From: Streptomyces sp. NRRL B-3428
Lineage (GTDB): Bacteria > Actinomycetota > Actinomycetes > Streptomycetales > Streptomycetaceae
NCBI GenBank assembly: GCA_000721375.1
Contig: JOGW01000029.1
Span: forward strand, 3,837-67,836
DNA: 64,000 nucleotides
Reading direction: 5' to 3'
In this document: positions 1 to 8,828 of the stretch, piece after piece
Position numbering within the stretch: the stretch's first letter is position 1
Layout: every line of letters begins with the position of its first letter
Made by a program: the position numbers and the translations under genes
The notes under the pieces: generated by a model
Database searches by the model: none
Seen by the model: only the letters and a program-made list of their open reading frames with translations
What the model was told of the DNA's origin: nothing

Positions 1-607
1 CGTCGACGAAGGCGGCCTCTTCGATCTCGTACGGGATGTTCGAGAAGGCGTTGCGCATCAGGAGCACGTTCAGTGCGCCGATACAGCCGGGCAGCACCAC
101 ACCAGTGAGGGTGTTGTTGAGGCCGAGCTCCCGCATGGTCATGAACTGGGCGATGATGATCGACTCGACGGGCACCAGCATGGCCATCACGAAGGCGACC
201 GTGGCGAGCTTTCGGCCCCTGAACTTCAGGCGGGCCAGGGCGTATCCGGCGAGTGCGGCGCCGACCACGTTGGTGAGGACGTTGGCCAGGGCCACCTTCA
301 GCGAGTTGAGCGCGAAGTCCCAGACCGGGATCAGCTCGGCGACCTTGGTGTAGTTGTCGAAGGTCGGCTCGGAGGGCAGCAGCTTCGGCGGGTAGCTGTA
401 GATGTCCTCGCCGGCTCCCTTGAGGGAGGTGGAAAGCTGCCACAGGAAGGGGCCGACCATGATCGCGAACATGACCAGGAGCAGCAGATAGCGCAGCACC
501 AGCTTCCACACCGGCGGGCGGCGGCCGCCGTCGGCGAGGAACTTGTCCTTCACGGACCTGCGGGACTTACGCGCCTTCGCGGGCCGGTCGAGCGTCTGCG
601 CGCTCAT
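1..607 (-). CDS. Carbohydrate ABC transporter permease, MalG type (C-terminus outside window)
   Basis: Second inner-membrane permease of a sugar ABC importer, cut by the window edge after about 202 codons. The ATG (605-607) overlaps the TGA of the upstream permease in an ATGA junction, so the two are translationally coupled. The N-terminus is a basic cytoplasmic stretch (KARKSRRSVKDK), followed by a membrane segment (LLLLVMFAIMVGPFLW) and further hydrophobic helices. The last readable residues, EIEEAAFVD, are the start of the EAA loop that contacts the ATPase, which identifies the MalG-like family. No ATPase gene is seen with this operon; in Streptomyces such importers usually share the MsiK ATPase (known of the family, not shown here). 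Confidence 0.93.
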   Translation of the reverse strand, partial: MSAQTLDRPAKARKSRRSVKDKFLADGGRRPPVWKLVLRYLLLLVMFAIMVGPFLWQLSTSLKGAGEDIYSYPPKLLPSEPTFDNYTKVAELIPVWDFALNSLKVALANVLTNVVGAALAGYALARLKFRGRKLATVAFVMAMLVPVESIIIAQFMTMRELGLNNTLTGVVLPGCIGALNVLLMRNAFSNIPYEIEEAAFVD

Positions 608-1614
608 GCGTCCTTCTCCTTCTTGTCCGCCTTCAGGACGAGCAGCATCAGCCCGAGTGTGAGCACGAAGACGACGACCGAGATCGCGGAGGCATAGCCG
701 ACCCGGCCGCTCAGACCAGTGCCGACCTGCTTGATCAGCATGACGAGCGTGGTGTCCTCGCCGCCGGGACCGCCGTTGGGCCCGGCCATCAGATAGACCT
801 CGGAGAAGACCTTGAAGGCGTTGACCGAGGAGAGCGCGGCGACGAGCACCATCGTCGAGCGCACGGCCGGAACCGTCACGGTGAAGAAGCGGCGGATCGC
901 ACCCGCGCCGTCCACGGCCGCGGCCTCGTGCAGCTCCTTCGGGACGTTCCCGAGCGCGGCCATGTAAATGATCATGTAGTAGCCGAGGCCCTTCCAGACG
1001 GTGACCAGCATGGCGCTGATGAGCAGCAGCCACTGGTCGCTCAGGAAGGCGATGGGCCCGACACCGATCGCACCGAGCACGGCGTTGACCAGACCGCGGT
1101 CGTCGAGCATCCACACCCAGATCAGACCGACCACCACGACGGAGGCGACGACGGGGGTGTAGAAGGCGGAGCGGAAGAACGAGATGCCCGGCAGATAGCG
1201 CTGCACCAGCATCGCGATGAGCAGCGGCAGCAGGACCAGCGGCGGAACGACGCCCACGATGTAGAGCAGGCTGTTGCGCAGCGCGATCCAGAACGTGTCG
1301 TCGTGCCACAGCTCTGCGTAGTTCGCGCCGCCGACCCACTTGCCGGCGATCAGCGTGCGCTGGTCCGTGAACGAACTCGACACCGTCGAGAAGAACGGAA
1401 ACAGCACGAACGACCCGATGATCGCGAACCCCGGCAGCAGAAACAGCCACGGCGTGCTCGGCAGATGGGTCCGGATACCGCGCCGCTTGGGCGGGCCCGG
1501 GCGGCCCGGGCCGCCACCGGAAGCGGCGGCGGCGCGGGCGGTGGGGTCCGAGGAGTCGGTGGCCGGTCCGGTCTTGGCAACCGGCCCACCGTTCCTCGTC
1601 GAGGTGTCACTCAT
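604..1614 (-). CDS. Carbohydrate ABC transporter permease, MalF type
   Basis: First permease of the sugar importer, 336 aa. A long Pro/Gly/Ala-rich cytoplasmic N-terminus (about residues 1-50) precedes six predicted membrane helices beginning at TPWLFLLPGFAIIGSFVLF. The coupling loop reads HEAAAVDGAGAIRRFFTVTVP, the EAA---G signature of binding-protein-dependent permeases. It lies 25 bp downstream of the binding-protein gene with a GAGGA ribosome site before its ATG, and overlaps the next permease by 4 bp, so the three genes form one leftward operon. With the divergent alpha-mannosidase the likely cargo is a mannose-containing oligosaccharide (inference). Confidence 0.95.
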   Translation of the reverse strand: MSDTSTRNGGPVAKTGPATDSSDPTARAAAASGGGPGRPGPPKRRGIRTHLPSTPWLFLLPGFAIIGSFVLFPFFSTVSSSFTDQRTLIAGKWVGGANYAELWHDDTFWIALRNSLLYIVGVVPPLVLLPLLIAMLVQRYLPGISFFRSAFYTPVVASVVVVGLIWVWMLDDRGLVNAVLGAIGVGPIAFLSDQWLLLISAMLVTVWKGLGYYMIIYMAALGNVPKELHEAAAVDGAGAIRRFFTVTVPAVRSTMVLVAALSSVNAFKVFSEVYLMAGPNGGPGGEDTTLVMLIKQVGTGLSGRVGYASAISVVVFVLTLGLMLLVLKADKKEKDA

Positions 1615-1639
1615 GACGTACGGTCCTCGGCGCGCCGGA

Positions 1640-2944
1640 TCAGCCGGCCTGCTGGAGCAGCTTGTCGCACTCGGCGACCGCGTCGTCCATGGCCTGCTTG
1701 GCGGACTTCTTGCCCTGCATGGCCTTGGCGACCTCGTTCTTGAGGACCGTCTTCATCTGCTCGGTGAAGACCACCGGGGTGTAGTTGACCGCGGTCTTCA
1801 GGGCCTCGGCCGCGGCGACACGGACGCGGCCCTCGTCGGTGCCGTCGTCCTTGGTGTAGTACTCGCCGTCCAGGCTGCCCTTGGTGGACGGGAAGATCGC
1901 GACCTGCCGGCCGAACTCCTCCTGGTTGGCGGCGTTGGTGACCCAGTGCGCGAACTCGATCGCGGCCGGCTTGACCTTCGACTGGGCGTTCACCATCAGG
2001 CCCTGGACGTACATGTTGTCCTTGCCCGTGTTGTTCACCGCGGGCGTGATGCCGATGTTCTTGTAGAGGCTCGGAGCCTCTTCCTTATACGTCTTGAGGT
2101 CGTTGGCGCCGCCGGGGTTCATGGCGATCTGCTGCTGCTGGAACTTACGGCCCGCGGACTCGGCGACGGCGGTCAGCGCCTGCTCGTCGAGCGCGCCCTT
2201 GTCGTAGAGCTCCTTGTACTTCTCGACGAGCTCGACACCCTTGGCGTCGTTGAAGGTGAACTTGGTCTTGTCCGCGTTCATCAGCTCGACGCCGTAGCGC
2301 CCGAAGTCCTCGACGGCCGGGGCGTTGGCCAGCATGGCGACCTTGCCCTTGCTGTTCTCCGCCATCTTCAGGGCGTCCGCGAAGAGCTGGTCGTACGAGG
2401 TCGGCGGCTTCTCGGGGTCGAGTCCGGCGTCCTTGAACAGGGCCTTGTTGTAGAACATCGGGCCGGTGTTCAGGTACCAGGGGAAGGCGTACGTGCCCGT
2501 CTTGCCCGGCATCTCGTGGCCCTTCCAGGCGCCTTCGAGGTACTCGCTCTTGAACTTGGCGGCGGCCGGGTCCTCGTCGAGGTTGAGCGCGAGACCGGCC
2601 TTGGCGAGCGGGGTGGCGAGGTCGGGGGCGACGTTCACGACGTCGGGGAGCGTGCCGGCGGTGGCGTCCGCGCTCAGCTTGTCCGCGTAGCCCTCGGCGG
2701 GCTGGTCGATCCACTCGACCTCGACGTCCGGGTACTTCTTCTCGAAGCCGTCGATGACGCCCTCGAAGTAGCCCTTGAAGTTGGTCTTCAGGTTCCAGGT
2801 CTGGAACTTGACCGTGCCCTCGACCTTCCCGGACGACTCGCTCTTCCCGTCGCCGCCGGATCCGGTGCCTCCGCACGCCGTGACGACGAGTGCTGAGGTG
2901 ACCGCGAAGGCGGTGGCTGTGGCGACGCGACGGGATATTCGCAT
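1640..2944 (-). CDS. Extracellular solute-binding lipoprotein of a sugar ABC importer
   Basis: Family 1 sugar-binding protein, 434 aa. The start at 2944 (MRISRRVATATAF) is preferred over an in-frame upstream codon because AAAGGAG lies just upstream and it gives a clean type II signal peptide: basic n-region, hydrophobic core, then a lipobox ending VVTAC with Cys24 as lipidation site. After a short Gly/Ser linker the mature domain shows the family pattern (VEGTVKFQTWNLKTNF, VDQPAEGYADKLSADATAG, TNAANQEEFGRQ). It should sit on the outer membrane face and hand sugar to the two downstream permeases. It is the first gene of the leftward operon and is probably repressed through the palindromes at 3104-3209. 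The ligand cannot be read from sequence. Confidence 0.93.
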   Translation of the reverse strand: MRISRRVATATAFAVTSALVVTACGGTGSGGDGKSESSGKVEGTVKFQTWNLKTNFKGYFEGVIDGFEKKYPDVEVEWIDQPAEGYADKLSADATAGTLPDVVNVAPDLATPLAKAGLALNLDEDPAAAKFKSEYLEGAWKGHEMPGKTGTYAFPWYLNTGPMFYNKALFKDAGLDPEKPPTSYDQLFADALKMAENSKGKVAMLANAPAVEDFGRYGVELMNADKTKFTFNDAKGVELVEKYKELYDKGALDEQALTAVAESAGRKFQQQQIAMNPGGANDLKTYKEEAPSLYKNIGITPAVNNTGKDNMYVQGLMVNAQSKVKPAAIEFAHWVTNAANQEEFGRQVAIFPSTKGSLDGEYYTKDDGTDEGRVRVAAAEALKTAVNYTPVVFTEQMKTVLKNEVAKAMQGKKSAKQAMDDAVAECDKLLQQAG

Positions 2945-3103
2945 GGCCGGGGCTCCTTTGCTCGGACCGAATACCGAATACGAAAGAAAAGCGACTGCGC
3001 CGAAATACTCACCAGCGGACCCCGGTGAAGTCAACACATTTCTTATCCCCAAAGGGCCCGACTTCCAGGGACGTTAGCCCATGGCAGCGCGGCGCCGAGG
3101 CTA

Positions 3104-3117
3104 CTAATGCGCTTTAG
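3104..3117. promoter_or_regulatory. LacI-family operator candidate, site 1 (ABC operon side)
   Basis: CTAATGCGCTTTAG is a near-perfect 14-bp palindrome centred on CG, the form expected for LacI-family repressors. It is 160 bp upstream of the binding-protein gene and is repeated almost exactly at 3196-3209 on the mannosidase side of the same divergent region. A LacI-type regulator is encoded at 7696-8754 in the adjoining operon, so autoregulated local control is the simplest reading (inference). Confidence 0.7.
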
Positions 3118-3195
3118 CTCATGTCAACACCCTGGCCTCACCCAGGACCTACGGGCGCTTGACACGCGCCCGGAGCACCCCTCAGGGTGTGATCA

Positions 3196-3209
3196 CTAAT
3201 GCGGTTTAG
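3196..3209. promoter_or_regulatory. LacI-family operator candidate, site 2 (mannosidase side)
   Basis: CTAATGCGGTTTAG differs from site 1 by one base (G for C at position 9). It ends two bases before the ribosome-binding sequence (AAGGAAG, 3212-3218) of the GTG-started mannosidase gene. A repressor bound here would block transcription initiation or early elongation. Site centres are 92 bp apart. Confidence 0.7.
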
Positions 3210-3223
3210 GTAAGGAAGTCCCA

Positions 3224-6200
3224 GTGTCGGACCAGGGTTTCTCCGTCCACGTCATCGGTGTGACCACACCCGGTCTTTTCACAGGCCCCGAGAGCGAACC
3301 GCTCCAGGTGGTGCGCCTCCGCGTCCGCCGCACTCGTCCGGCCGGACCGCTCAGGATCTCCGTCACGGGCCGGGGCGTGACCACTCCCCGCCCGCGCCTG
3401 CTGCGCGCCGACACGGTCGAGGCCTACGCGGGGGTGGACGCGAAGGGCGAACTCCCCGGCGGGGCAGGGCAGTCCCTCGAGTCCTGGGCCGAGGTTCCCG
3501 TCCGGACCGAGGGCGCCCCCGGCGACCGGCTCCCCGCCACCGCGTACATCCACGCCGCGGACGGCCGCCTGCTCACCTCGTACGACTTCGAACTCACCGT
3601 CGCCGAACCGGGCTGGACCATCCGTCTCGTCCCGCACTTCCACTACGACCCGATGTGGTGGAACACCCAGGCCGCCTACACCGCCCTGTGGGACACCCCG
3701 CCGCGCGAGGGCGAGCCGGAGAAGGGCTGGGAGTACACGGGCGTCCCGGCTTTCACCCTCGTACCGCTGCATCTGCAGCAGGCGGCGGACGATCCTTCGT
3801 ACCGCTTCGTGCTCTCCGAGATCGACTACCTCAAGCCCTTCTGGGACACGCATCCCGAACACCGTGAAGAGATACGGCAGTTGATACGGGAGGGCCGCCT
3901 GGAGATCGTCGGCGGTACGTACAACGAGCCTTCGACGAACCTCACCACCGCCGAGACCACCGTCCGCAGCGCGGTGCACGGGCTCGGCTTCCACCGGGGC
4001 GTGCTCGGCGGGGACCCGCGTACGGCCTGGCAGCTCGACGTCTTCGGGCACGACCCGTCCTTCCCGTCCCTGATGGCGGACGCGGGTCTGGACTCGGCGG
4101 TCTTCGCACGCGGTCCGCACCACCAGTGGGGTCCGATGATGGACACCTGGGGCGAGGCGCTGCGACCGCCGAGCGCGATGCAGCTGCCGGCCGAGTACGA
4201 CTGGATCGGGCCGGACGGCGGCGGTCTGCTTCTGCACTATCTGCCGGCGCACTACTCGGCGGGCTGGTTCTCGCACAAGGCCGCGTCGGCCGAGGCGGCC
4301 GCGGAGCAACTCCTCGACCTGTACGAGCTGTTGCGGACGGGAGCGGCCACCCGCAACGTCCTCATCCCCATGGGCACGGACTTCTCCTGGCCGCACCCCT
4401 GGGGCCTTGAGGTCCAGCACGCGTGGAACCGCCGCTACACCTGGCCGCGCATGGAGCACTCGGGACCGCGCGAGCACTTCGCCGCCGTACGGGGCGAGTT
4501 GGAGGTGCGCGGGGAGCGGCCGCTGCCGGTGACGCGGGAGATGGGCCCCGTCTACACGGGCAAGGACGTCACGTACGCGGATGTGAAGCAGGCGCACCGC
4601 GCGGCGGAGTACCTGGTGCAGGAGGCGGAGACGTATGCGTCGCTGGTGCACGGTCTCGGGCTGATCGGCTATCCGGCGGACGCGCTGGACAAGGCGTGGC
4701 GGCATCTGCTGCATGCGGCGCACCATGACGCGGTCACGGGGACGTTCTCGGATCAGGTGTACCTGGATCTGCTGCCGACGTGGCGTGAGGCGTGTGAACT
4801 CGCCGAGTCGGTACGGGAGTCGGCGCTGTCGGCGATGACTGCGGCGGTGGACACACGAGTGCCGTGGCGGGCGGGCGCCGAAGCGGTGGTGCCTGTGACG
4901 GTGTTCAACCCCGTGTCGTGGGTGCGGACGGACGTGGTGCGCACACAGGTCTCGCTGAACGCGCTCGGTGTCGCGGACGCGGCGCGGATCGGGGTGCGCG
5001 GCGACGAGGGCGGGGAGCCGGTTCCCGTACTGGTGGAGCATGTGCACGACGGGGTGGCGCACGTCGCGTTCCTCGCGCGCGAGGTGCCGTCGCTGGGGCA
5101 CCGGACATGGTGGCTGGTCGGGACGGGGCAGGCGGTGTCCGGAGGCTGGACGCAGGAGCCCACGGCCGGGGACCGTATCGCCAACGAGACCTTCGCCGTC
5201 GAGGCCGACACCTCCCGCGGCGGCGGACTGAGCAGTGTCACGGACCTGCGCTCCGGGTGTGAACTGCTCACCACCGGCGAGGTGGACGAGCTGGTCGTGC
5301 AGGACGAGTACGCGGCTCATCCGTTCTTCGAGGAGGGCCCATGGCACCTGTTGCCGAAGGGGCCGGGTGTGGGGTCCGCCGGAGCTCCCGCCGAGTCCGT
5401 GACGGTCGAGCGCAGCCCGCTCGGCGCACGGATCGTGGCGAGCGGCCGTACGGGGCCGGTGCGCTGGACCCGTACGACCACACTCTGGAACGGACTCGAC
5501 CGGGTCGAACTCACCACACGGGTCGACGAGTTCGACGGCAGCGACCAGCTCCTTCGGCTGCGAATCCCGGCGGATGTGCCCGGCGCACTGCCCGTGGCGG
5601 AGACGGCCGCGGCGGCTGTGGGACGCGGGTTCGCGTTCCCCGGGACGGACACGGGGGCTGATCACACCAGGGCGCCCTGGACGCTGGACACCCCTTGTCT
5701 GAACTGGTTCGCACTGTCGTCGACGCTGCCGATGACGCTCACCGGTCCCGACGGCGTGCCCGTCGGCGTACGCCCGCTCGGCGCGGGCGAGATCGTGCTG
5801 CCGGACGCGGGGTTGCCGGGTTACGGGCGGCCACTGGTGTCGGGTCCGGACACGGAGGGCGACTCCCCCGCCCCCACCGACCCCCTGCGCGACCTGGTCA
5901 CCGCTCTCGTCCAGCACGGCGTCACCACCACTCCGACCCGTGCCCAGGGCCCCCGCTGGGGCGACCTCGCCACCGACAGCAGCCTCCCCGACTTCCGTAT
6001 CGCCATCGGCGGACCGGACGTCAACTCCTTCACCGCCGCGGTGCTCGCCGACTCCGACCCGGCCTTCGCCGAAGCCGTGAGGGCCGGTGCGGCACCCGTG
6101 GTCTGGGTGCCCGCCCGCGAGTCGCTGCGCGAGGCGTGGCAGCCCGGTTGCGATCTGACCGGCGCCCGAGACCTCCCCGTGGCCGTGCTCGTCGACCCCG

Positions 6201-7699
6201 AGGCGCTGGCCGACCTCACCGAACAGGTCCTACGCGAACGCCGGTTGACCGCCACACGTCCACAGGACCTCGGCACCGACGGCCCCTTCGAGGACCGCAC
6301 CGTCGGCGTGCTCGTCCGCGGCACCCCCAGCTTCGCCATCGACACGGACGGCCGGCTGCACAGCACCCTCATGCGCTCCTGCACCGGCCGGCCCAGCGCC
6401 GAGTGGATGGACCCGCCGCGCAGGACCGCGCCCGACGGCAGTTCGTTCCAGCTGCAGCACTGGACGCATGTCTTCGAGCACGCGCTCGTCTCGTCGCAGG
6501 GCGACTGGCGCGAGGCCGGTCTCGTGCGCAGGGGAAGGGAGTTCAACCAGCCGCTCACCGCGGTGACCGGCGCGCTCCACGAAGGTCCCGCACCCAATGC
6601 CATGTCCCACCTCTCCGTCGAACCCGCCGGACAGGTCCTGGTGGAGACCGTGAAGAAGACGGCCGACGGCGCGGCCTTCGCCGTACGGCTGCGGGAGACC
6701 CACGGGTCGGCGGTACGGGCGACGCTGGTCAAGGAGATGGTGGTCGTCGGCGCCGAGCGCACCGGGCTCTTGGAGGAGCCCTGCGGGGACGATCCGGCAG
6801 ATCCGCCGCAGGACCTGCTCGACCTGAGCGGCAACGCGTACGCCACGCTCCGGCTCACCCCCGAGCCCCTGCCGGGGGCCGAGTCCCTGCGCGAACCGGT
6901 GCAGCCCGTCTTCAGCCGCTACTGGCTGCACAACACCGGCACGGCGCCGCTGGGTGACGCCCCGTACTCGGTGCGGGTCATGCCGTACGCGCTGACCGCC
7001 GGGCCCGGACCGTTGAGCACCGAGGTCACGCTGACCTCCAACCACCCGTCCGCGGAAGGCGATCTGGACGTCGAGGTGCTGCCGCCCGAGGGCTGGTCCG
7101 CCTCGTGGACACGGGACGAGGTCCGGATCGACGGCGACGGCCACGTACGGCTCCCGCTGACCGTGCGCCCCGCACCCGACGCCGAGGCAGGAGACCATCT
7201 CGTACGCGTCGTGGCCACCACGCCCGCCGGCGCGGTCGAGGACTGTCTCACCGTGACCGTGCCGGGACGGACCGGAACACCGCCGGGGCTGCGGATCGAG
7301 GCCGAGGCCACCCGCGTGGACGTGGCGCCCGGCGGGCACGCCGAACTGGGGGTGTTCGTCCACAATGAGCTGCACAGTCCGCTGCGGGGCGAGGCCATCG
7401 CCGTCTCGCCGTACGGCGGCTGGCGGATCACCACCGAACTGCGCAGCGGGCTTCGACTGGCCGCGAGAGACCGGACACGAGCCGTGTTCCCGCTGTCCGT
7501 GCCCGTGGACACGCCTCCCGGTGTGTACTGGGTCCTGATCAAGGCGGTGTGCCAGGGGCGCATAGCCTATGGACCCGCCGTTGCCGTCCATGTGGGCGAG
7601 CATCCCCACCGGCAGGACACGTCCCACCGACAGGTCGCGACCGACCGGCAGGATGTGAACGAGCAGGCCACCGCACCGCACAAGGGGAAGGCACCATGA
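3224..7699 (+). CDS. GH38 alpha-mannosidase, large form with C-terminal NEW3-like domain
   Basis: Retaining alpha-mannosidase of glycoside hydrolase family 38, 1491 aa, GTG start chosen for the AAGGAAG ribosome site 6 bp upstream. The metal-site signature HFHYDPMWW starts at about residue 138, and WQLDVFGHDPS at about 269-279 carries the probable nucleophile Asp272. An HHDAVTGT block follows in the helical middle domain, then a long beta-rich C-terminal half. Residues about 1260-1345 (LDVEVLPPEGWSASW onward) look like the NEW3 domain found next to alpha-galactosidases and mannosidases, and a second similar segment follows. No signal peptide is visible, so it probably acts in the cytoplasm on imported mannosides. 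It opens the rightward operon with the regulator and the ROK kinase. It is longer than the usual 900-1100 aa of the family. Confidence 0.9.
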   Translation: MSDQGFSVHVIGVTTPGLFTGPESEPLQVVRLRVRRTRPAGPLRISVTGRGVTTPRPRLLRADTVEAYAGVDAKGELPGGAGQSLESWAEVPVRTEGAPGDRLPATAYIHAADGRLLTSYDFELTVAEPGWTIRLVPHFHYDPMWWNTQAAYTALWDTPPREGEPEKGWEYTGVPAFTLVPLHLQQAADDPSYRFVLSEIDYLKPFWDTHPEHREEIRQLIREGRLEIVGGTYNEPSTNLTTAETTVRSAVHGLGFHRGVLGGDPRTAWQLDVFGHDPSFPSLMADAGLDSAVFARGPHHQWGPMMDTWGEALRPPSAMQLPAEYDWIGPDGGGLLLHYLPAHYSAGWFSHKAASAEAAAEQLLDLYELLRTGAATRNVLIPMGTDFSWPHPWGLEVQHAWNRRYTWPRMEHSGPREHFAAVRGELEVRGERPLPVTREMGPVYTGKDVTYADVKQAHRAAEYLVQEAETYASLVHGLGLIGYPADALDKAWRHLLHAAHHDAVTGTFSDQVYLDLLPTWREACELAESVRESALSAMTAAVDTRVPWRAGAEAVVPVTVFNPVSWVRTDVVRTQVSLNALGVADAARIGVRGDEGGEPVPVLVEHVHDGVAHVAFLAREVPSLGHRTWWLVGTGQAVSGGWTQEPTAGDRIANETFAVEADTSRGGGLSSVTDLRSGCELLTTGEVDELVVQDEYAAHPFFEEGPWHLLPKGPGVGSAGAPAESVTVERSPLGARIVASGRTGPVRWTRTTTLWNGLDRVELTTRVDEFDGSDQLLRLRIPADVPGALPVAETAAAAVGRGFAFPGTDTGADHTRAPWTLDTPCLNWFALSSTLPMTLTGPDGVPVGVRPLGAGEIVLPDAGLPGYGRPLVSGPDTEGDSPAPTDPLRDLVTALVQHGVTTTPTRAQGPRWGDLATDSSLPDFRIAIGGPDVNSFTAAVLADSDPAFAEAVRAGAAPVVWVPARESLREAWQPGCDLTGARDLPVAVLVDPEALADLTEQVLRERRLTATRPQDLGTDGPFEDRTVGVLVRGTPSFAIDTDGRLHSTLMRSCTGRPSAEWMDPPRRTAPDGSSFQLQHWTHVFEHALVSSQGDWREAGLVRRGREFNQPLTAVTGALHEGPAPNAMSHLSVEPAGQVLVETVKKTADGAAFAVRLRETHGSAVRATLVKEMVVVGAERTGLLEEPCGDDPADPPQDLLDLSGNAYATLRLTPEPLPGAESLREPVQPVFSRYWLHNTGTAPLGDAPYSVRVMPYALTAGPGPLSTEVTLTSNHPSAEGDLDVEVLPPEGWSASWTRDEVRIDGDGHVRLPLTVRPAPDAEAGDHLVRVVATTPAGAVEDCLTVTVPGRTGTPPGLRIEAEATRVDVAPGGHAELGVFVHNELHSPLRGEAIAVSPYGGWRITTELRSGLRLAARDRTRAVFPLSVPVDTPPGVYWVLIKAVCQGRIAYGPAVAVHVGEHPHRQDTSHRQVATDRQDVNEQATAPHKGKAP

Positions 7700-8754
7700 C
7701 ACCGCAGAGCGACGGCGCCGCCCGGACCACCCCCGCGCGCAGGCCCACCATCAAGGACATCGCCCGCCGCGCCGGTGTCTCGGAGAGCGCGGTCTCCTTC
7801 GCGCTCAACGGTCGGCCCGGGGTGTCGCAAGGCACCCGGGACCGTATCCACCGGGTCGCTGAGGACCTCGGATGGCAGCCCAACAGCGCCGCCCGCGCGC
7901 TGTCCGGGGAGCGGTCGGGGTGCGTGGGCCTGGTGCTCGCACGGCCCGCGCACACCCTCGGGGTGGAGTCCTTCTTCCTCCAACTGGTCTCCGGCGTCCA
8001 GGAGGTGCTCTCCTCGCGGAAGGTGGCGCTGCTCTTCCAGGTGGTCGAGGACATCGAGGCCGAGTGCGCGGTGTACAAGCGGTGGTGGGCGGAGAAGCGC
8101 GTGGACGGCGTCCTTGTCGTCGACCCGCGCAGTGACGATCCGCGGCCGGAACTGCTCGACTCCCTGGGGCTCACGTCGGTGGTGATCGGCGCGCCCGCCG
8201 AGGGCGGACGGCAGGTCTCCACCGTGTGGGCGGACGACTCGGCCGCCATGGCCTCCGTGCTCGCGCACCTCTACGGCCTGGGGCATCGGCACATCGTGCA
8301 CGTGGCCGGTCTGCCCGGACTCGCGCACACCGAGCGGCGGATCACCTCGCTGCGCACCGAGGCCTCGCGGCTCGGTCTCACGGCGATCCGTTCCGTGACG
8401 ACGGACTATTCGGACGCCGAAGGCGCCGAAGCCACCCGTCGGCTGCTCGACGAGGACGCACCGCCGACGGCGATCGTCTACGACAACGACGTGATGGCCG
8501 TGGCGGGGATCGCGGTGGCGGCCGAGCGCGGGATCAAGGTTCCGGGCTCGCTGTCGATCGTGGCGTGGGACGATTCCGCCCTGTGCCGGGTCATGCACCC
8601 CCGGCTCACCGCACTCGTACGGGACACTTCGGGGTTCGGACGGCTTGCCGCCGATGAGTTGCTGGCACGGCTCGACGGGGGGCCGGTGCGCAGTATCCAG
8701 GCGGAGTTGCCGCACCTGGAGCCCAGGGAGAGCACGGGACCGCCGACAGGCTGA
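7696..8754 (+). CDS. LacI-family transcriptional regulator
   Basis: Repressor of 352 aa whose ATG overlaps the mannosidase stop (ATGA), so it is translationally coupled. The N-terminal helix-turn-helix is clear at about residues 18-45 (TIKDIARRAGVSESAVSFALNG), followed by the hinge region and a periplasmic-binding-protein-like sugar domain (LYGLGHRHIVHVAGLPG, YDNDVMAVAGIAVAAERGIKVPGSLSIVAWDDS). It most likely binds the twin palindromes at 3104-3209 and controls both the importer and the mannosidase operon, with an imported mannoside or its product as inducer (inference from position and family). A perfect hairpin spans its stop codon. Confidence 0.93.
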   Translation: MTPQSDGAARTTPARRPTIKDIARRAGVSESAVSFALNGRPGVSQGTRDRIHRVAEDLGWQPNSAARALSGERSGCVGLVLARPAHTLGVESFFLQLVSGVQEVLSSRKVALLFQVVEDIEAECAVYKRWWAEKRVDGVLVVDPRSDDPRPELLDSLGLTSVVIGAPAEGGRQVSTVWADDSAAMASVLAHLYGLGHRHIVHVAGLPGLAHTERRITSLRTEASRLGLTAIRSVTTDYSDAEGAEATRRLLDEDAPPTAIVYDNDVMAVAGIAVAAERGIKVPGSLSIVAWDDSALCRVMHPRLTALVRDTSGFGRLAADELLARLDGGPVRSIQAELPHLEPRESTGPPTG

Positions 8755-8764
8755 GCCTGTCGGC
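8742..8764 (+). terminator. Hairpin enclosing the lacI stop codon
   Basis: GCCGACAGGC (8742-8751) and GCCTGTCGGC (8755-8764) are perfect inverted repeats. The three bases between them are the TGA stop of the LacI-family gene. It lies between this gene and the ROK gene and could act as an intercistronic attenuator or an mRNA-stabilising stem. With a 3-base loop the closing pairs may open to give a larger loop. Confidence 0.6.
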
Positions 8765-8828
8765 TCACCGGTCCGCAGGACCACCCGCGTTCGGCAGGAA
8801 GTACACAGCACAGACAGGAGCACCACCC

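Noticed and set aside
3206-5917. Long leftward frame of about 900 codons inside the first mannosidase gene.
   Set aside because: The translation is Arg/His/Gly-rich without recognisable domain, and the rightward GH38 frame is fully supported by motifs.
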